Of a DNA stretch of 64,000 nucleotides, positions 60,683 to 64,000 are shown piece by piece (within the stretch, counting starts at the first letter, position 1; every line of letters begins with the position of its first letter). The notes under the pieces are model-generated. The model did not search any database. It worked only from the letters and a program-made list of their open reading frames with translations, and had not been told where the DNA came from. The position numbers and the translations under genes are program-made. Source of the DNA: Hydrogenophaga palleronii_A (lineage in GTDB: Bacteria; Pseudomonadota; Gammaproteobacteria; Burkholderiales; Burkholderiaceae_C); contig NZ_JAVDWU010000001.1 in NCBI RefSeq assembly GCF_031457455.1, positions 744,001 through 808,000 on the forward strand, read 5' to 3'.

Positions 60683-61591
60683 ATGAGCGACTTCACAAGC
60701 GATTTCTGGCACTACTATGTGGCCGGTCTGACGTTGGTCAGTATCGTTGCCTGTCTGATTCTGCTGTGGATCAGCGGCACCACCAAGGCGGCCACACACG
60801 CCGACAACACAACGGGACACGTGTGGGACGGCGATCTTCAGGAGATGAACAACCCTCTGCCCAAGTGGTGGGTCTATCTGTTCGTCATCACGGTCGTCTT
60901 TTCGCTGGCGTATGGGGTGCTCTATCCCATGTTCGGCAAATACCAGGGTGTGCTGGGCTGGACTTCCCGCGGTCAGCACACCGCAGAAGTGGAAAAAATG
61001 CAACAGGCCATCGCGCCCATCTACGCCAAGTTCAACGACATGAAGCCAGAGGACTTGGCGGGCGACGCACAGGCGATGGCCATTGGCGAGCGATTGTTCA
61101 TGAACAACTGCGCGCAATGTCACGGATCCGATGCCCGTGGGGCACGCAGCTTCCCCAACCTGACGGACGGTGACTGGCTGTGGGGTGGCGACGCGCAGAC
61201 CATTAAGACCACGATCACGGAAGGCCGCATGGGTGTGATGCCGCCAATGGCTGCGGCCGTTGGCAGTGCCGAAGACGTTCGCAACCTGGCGCACTATGTA
61301 CTGAGCTTGTCGGGAAGCCCGAGCGACTCCATCCGCGCAGCGCTTGGAAAGGACAAGTTTGGTGCTTGCGCGGCTTGTCATGGCATGGATGGCAAGGGCA
61401 ACACGGCGCTGGGGGCACCCAACCTGACCGATGGCATCTGGTTGCATGGCTGGGGCGAGGAGGCCGTGATCCGCGCCATCAACAACGGGTTCACGAATCA
61501 GATGCCTGCCCAGAATGCTCTGTTGAACGAAGCGCAGATACACGTGCTGAGCGGCTACGTCTGGGGACTCTCCAACAGGCCAGCAAACTGA
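60683..61591 (+). CDS. ccoP: cbb3-type cytochrome c oxidase subunit III (dihaem)
   Basis: 302 residues. N-terminal membrane part with HVWDGDLQEMNNPLPKWW, the conserved FixP segment, then two cytochrome c domains with CAQCH (in NNCAQCHGSDARG) and CAACH. It is the electron entry point from soluble cytochrome c, possibly the protein encoded at 43672-43977. Starts 26 bases after ccoQ. Confidence 0.96.
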   Translation: MSDFTSDFWHYYVAGLTLVSIVACLILLWISGTTKAATHADNTTGHVWDGDLQEMNNPLPKWWVYLFVITVVFSLAYGVLYPMFGKYQGVLGWTSRGQHTAEVEKMQQAIAPIYAKFNDMKPEDLAGDAQAMAIGERLFMNNCAQCHGSDARGARSFPNLTDGDWLWGGDAQTIKTTITEGRMGVMPPMAAAVGSAEDVRNLAHYVLSLSGSPSDSIRAALGKDKFGACAACHGMDGKGNTALGAPNLTDGIWLHGWGEEAVIRAINNGFTNQMPAQNALLNEAQIHVLSGYVWGLSNRPAN

Positions 61592-61680
61592 CGCACCGCG
61601 CTATGCCTTTGACGACCGGACAGGTTGTCAAAGGTGCATCTCAATAGCCAGCGCGATCAGCTACCAATTTTTGGACCCAC

Positions 61681-63150
61681 GTGAGCTCAACCACACCAGA
61701 CCACAACCGCATCATTCCCATTGTCCCCGTTGATCCCGAATCAGGGCAGGGCGGCAGCAGGGGCGATGAGGAGGAAATGGTCTCACTCTACGCCTCTCGC
61801 CAGAAGATCTACCCGCGCTCCGTGGCGGGGGTTTTCTCTTCATGGCGCTGGATCACGGTGTGGATCACGCAGATCGTGTTTTATGGCTTGCCCTGGCTGG
61901 AATGGAACGCGCGACAGGCCGTGCTCTTCGATCTGGAGGCGCGGCGTTTCTACATTTTCGGGCTGGTGCTTTACCCGCAGGACTTCATCTACCTGACGGG
62001 TCTGCTGGTCATTTCGGCGCTGTCGCTGTTCCTGTTTACAGCTGTGGCAGGTCGTTTGTGGTGTGGGTTTGCCTGTCCCCAGACGGTTTACACCGAGATC
62101 TTCCTCTGGATTGAAAAAAAGGTTGAAGGCGACCGGTCTGCGCGCATGCGGCTGGATCAATCGGCGTTTTCGGTTCAGAAGTTCGGCAAAAAGTGGCTCA
62201 AGCACGCCTTGTGGATCGCCTTTTCGCTTTGGACCGGGTTCACCTTCGTGGGTTACTTCACCCCCATTCGCGAACTCGCTGCGCTGTCGCTGGCGGCATC
62301 GCTGGGTCCCTGGCAGACCTTCTGGATCTTCTTCTATGGCTTTGCCACCTATGGCAACGCCGGCTTCATGCGCGAGCAGGTGTGCAAATACATGTGCCCT
62401 TATGCGCGCTTTCAGAGCGCGATGTTTGATCGCGACACCATGATCGTCACCTACGATGAGAAGCGGGGAGAGCCGCGTGGCGCCAGATCCAAAAAGGCCG
62501 ATCCGAAGGCGCTGGGCCTGGGAGCCTGCGTGGACTGCACGCTGTGCGTTCAGGTCTGCCCAACCGGCATCGACATCCGCAAGGGGCTGCAGTACGAGTG
62601 CATTGGGTGTGCAGCGTGCGTGGATGTGTGCGACACCGTGATGGACAAGGTGGGGTATCCGAGAGGACTCATCAAGTTCTCGACCCAGAACGGCATGGCA
62701 CAAGGCTGGAGCAGCCGGCAGATGGTGAAGCGCGCGCTGCGACCCAGGGTGCTGATCTATTCCGGCATTCTTCTCGCGATCACCTTGGCGGTCGCAGTCA
62801 GCCTGTTCATGCGCACGCCTCTCAAGGTGGACGTGATCCGGGACCGGGGGGCGCTTGCCCGCATGGTAGAGCAAGGCCGCATTGAAAACGTGTTCCGGCT
62901 GCAGATCATGAACGCCACCGAATCCACTCAGCGCTACGTGATCTCGGTGACGGGTTTGCCGGGCATAGAGATCGCATCCGACACCGAGATCGAGGTCCTG
63001 CCTACCGAGGTGCGTTCGGCGGCGGTCCGGGTGCAGATCCCGCCAGATGCGGCCACCACCGGTTCTCACACGATCCACTTCGACATCCGGTCTACCGGTG
63101 ACGACGTTTCACAGGTGTCCGAAAAGGCGGCCTTTCTGGTTCCGCGATGA
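61681..63150 (+). CDS. ccoG: Cytochrome c oxidase accessory protein CcoG (FixG-type)
   Basis: 489 residues with a GTG start at 61681. Membrane-bound ferredoxin-like protein with several helices, CGFACPQTVYTEIFLW, and two [4Fe-4S] motifs: CVDCTLCVQVCPTGID and CIGCAACVDVCD. The C-terminal Ig-like domain ends the protein. Proposed to reduce copper during cbb3 assembly. 89 bases after ccoP. Confidence 0.95.
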   Translation: MSSTTPDHNRIIPIVPVDPESGQGGSRGDEEEMVSLYASRQKIYPRSVAGVFSSWRWITVWITQIVFYGLPWLEWNARQAVLFDLEARRFYIFGLVLYPQDFIYLTGLLVISALSLFLFTAVAGRLWCGFACPQTVYTEIFLWIEKKVEGDRSARMRLDQSAFSVQKFGKKWLKHALWIAFSLWTGFTFVGYFTPIRELAALSLAASLGPWQTFWIFFYGFATYGNAGFMREQVCKYMCPYARFQSAMFDRDTMIVTYDEKRGEPRGARSKKADPKALGLGACVDCTLCVQVCPTGIDIRKGLQYECIGCAACVDVCDTVMDKVGYPRGLIKFSTQNGMAQGWSSRQMVKRALRPRVLIYSGILLAITLAVAVSLFMRTPLKVDVIRDRGALARMVEQGRIENVFRLQIMNATESTQRYVISVTGLPGIEIASDTEIEVLPTEVRSAAVRVQIPPDAATTGSHTIHFDIRSTGDDVSQVSEKAAFLVPR

Positions 63151-63190
63151 CAGCTGCAGCTCATCGCCACTATATTTCTGAAGACATTCC

Positions 63191-63487
63191 ATGAGCAACA
63201 CGTCCCTGATGCCCTCATCTCCCAAGTCAGACACCCCTTGGTGGAAAATTCCACATGTGCTGCTCATTCCGGCGCTTCTCCTGAGCGGCGTGGTGGCCAC
63301 CAGTACCATGGTGGTTATCTCCTCCATGGACCAGGATCCGGTACTTGACAAGGAGGTGTACGAGCGCGAGCGACGCGCAGCGCTGGCGCTTGAAGGGCAG
63401 GCAAAAGTCGATGCATTGATGGCTGTGCAACCTGCTCAGCAAGGGCGAAATCACGCCGCTTCGCCTCTCGTTCCCACTGACAATTGA
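63191..63487 (+). CDS. Short FixH/CcoH-like membrane protein
   Basis: 98 residues. A single N-terminal membrane helix after TPWWKIPHVLLIPALLLSG, then DQDPVLDKEVYERERR, reminiscent of the start of FixH/CcoH proteins. Those usually have about 150-170 residues with a periplasmic beta domain, which is missing here; the C-terminus is polar and low in complexity. Position directly after ccoG supports a CcoH role. Confidence 0.6.
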   Translation: MSNTSLMPSSPKSDTPWWKIPHVLLIPALLLSGVVATSTMVVISSMDQDPVLDKEVYERERRAALALEGQAKVDALMAVQPAQQGRNHAASPLVPTDN

Positions 63488-63566
63488 ACGCAGGTCGGGC
63501 CACCTGGCGCTACCTGGTGGATAGTCGTCCTGCATCATTAGTGAACAACCCCGAGGAGGCACCCCC

Positions 63567-63854
63567 ATGTGGGCACAGCGCTTGATGTGGATTGCATGGC
63601 CGGCCTTTATGGTCGCCGCTGTGCTGGAGATGGTGGTTTTTGCCCTTGTGGACCCGGGAGACCTGCACTGGTTTGGCGCGCCGCTGGCGTTTTCGCGTGA
63701 GGCGGTCTATACGATGGCGTTCTTCGTGTTCTGGGGTGCCACCATGGTCTCCAGCGCCTTGACGACCTTGCTTGCCATTTCCCCCTTCGAAGTCAACCGG
63801 TGCCCGGTGCCTGAAGACCAGCGGCCTGAAGATTGCGCTCGGGGTGGTTGCTGA
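63567..63854 (+). CDS. Two-helix membrane protein of unknown function, cco-linked
   Basis: 95 residues from the ATG at 63567 with GAGGAGG upstream. Two hydrophobic helices (IAWPAFMVAAVLEMVVFALV and AFFVFWGATMVSSALTTLLA) and a Cys-containing tail (NRCPVPEDQRPEDCARGGC). I do not recognise a characterised family. It ends the plus-strand cco cluster. Confidence 0.7.
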   Translation: MWAQRLMWIAWPAFMVAAVLEMVVFALVDPGDLHWFGAPLAFSREAVYTMAFFVFWGATMVSSALTTLLAISPFEVNRCPVPEDQRPEDCARGGC

Positions 63855-63874
63855 GTGCGGGTGACGCCGTAATC

Positions 63875-63911
63875 AAAAAAAAGCCCCGCCGGACAGATGG
63901 CCATGCGGGGC
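63875..63911 (-). terminator. Intrinsic terminator of a minus-strand gene entering from the right
   Basis: On the minus strand GCCCCGC / GCGGGGC (63883-63889 with 63905-63911) is followed by eight U. The T-run polarity means it ends a transcript coming from beyond 64000. Confidence 0.8.
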
Positions 63912-63949
63912 ATTGGTTGCTGCGCTGGCATGCCAGCGTCCAGCCGTGA

Positions 63950-64000
63950 TCACCGGCAGTTCTGTGAATTCACGATTTCCTTGAGACCTTCGGTGCTCTT
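63950..64000 (-). CDS. 3' end of an unidentified minus-strand gene (partial)
   Basis: The minus strand reads KSTEGLKEIVNSQNCR and then TGA (63952-63950), in frame to the window edge. The intrinsic terminator 39 bases beyond supports a real gene end. Only 16 residues are visible, so no family can be assigned. Confidence 0.4.
   Translation of the reverse strand, partial: KSTEGLKEIVNSQNCR

Noticed and set aside
1..64000. CRISPR arrays, prophage, integrases or insertion sequences
   Set aside because: No regularly spaced repeats, transposase or phage proteins were found; the only repeats are the three hairpin elements.

Overview
This 64-kb window is ordinary-looking chromosome from a GC-rich betaproteobacterium. 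The gene content (cbb3 oxidase cluster ccoI-ccoS-ccoNOQP-ccoG, an orphan tripartite-tricarboxylate 'Bug' binding protein, a small Trp-rich protein, a tig-clpP-clpX-lon block with tRNAs, hpnC, malonate genes) points to the Burkholderiales, most likely Comamonadaceae such as Hydrogenophaga. That placement is inferred from protein character, not from a search. I see no transposase, integrase, prophage or CRISPR array.

Layout. 163-1137: a ParD-like antitoxin with a zeta-type toxin. 1168-2085: a short CaiB/BaiF CoA-transferase. 2169-2385: two copies of a dispersed intergenic repeat whose third copy lies at 20609-20713. 2389-9199: an aromatic-acid module with pobA, a divergent IclR-type regulator and a full branched-chain-type ABC importer (binding protein, livH, livM, livG, livF). 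9685-10536: an orphan trypsin-like peptidase. 10629-20590: two RND efflux systems on opposite strands with hpnC between them. 20763-28917: a LysR regulator, a DadA-like oxidase, a class III aminotransferase, a TAXI-TRAP transporter and an Asp/Glu-racemase-family protein, which look like one amino-compound catabolic cluster of unknown substrate.

29039-35765: tRNA-Leu(UAG), tig, clpP, clpX, lon, then tRNA-Gly, tRNA-Cys and tRNA-Leu(UAA); clpP and lon carry plausible sigma-32 promoters. 35808-47969: mainly core metabolism and envelope genes, namely an uncharacterised acidic protein, murI, two non-homologous fumarases facing each other, a NavAb-like voltage-gated sodium channel, acs, a cytochrome c, a Trp-rich peptide, ilvD, a LysR regulator and lgt. 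48071-53602: a malonate operon (GntR regulator, malonyl-CoA decarboxylase, Bug binding protein, enoyl-CoA hydratase-like protein, malonyl-CoA synthetase). 53592-63854: a MATE exporter, uspA and the complete cbb3 oxidase cluster with two FNR/Anr-type boxes.

How it works together. pobA and the importer suggest uptake and hydroxylation of hydroxybenzoate-like acids. The malonate operon and acs both feed acetyl-CoA, the fumarases serve the TCA cycle, and the cbb3 oxidase with its copper ATPase supports respiration at low oxygen. Both binding-protein genes of the two transport operons (at 8012-9199 and 24591-25565) are followed by an intrinsic terminator before the permease genes, a shared stoichiometry device. 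I did not find a clearly undescribed system; the best leads are the sodium channel, the repeat family, the TAXI-TRAP cluster with a PDZ-like permease tail, the regulatory palindromes and the hpnC/RND arrangement.
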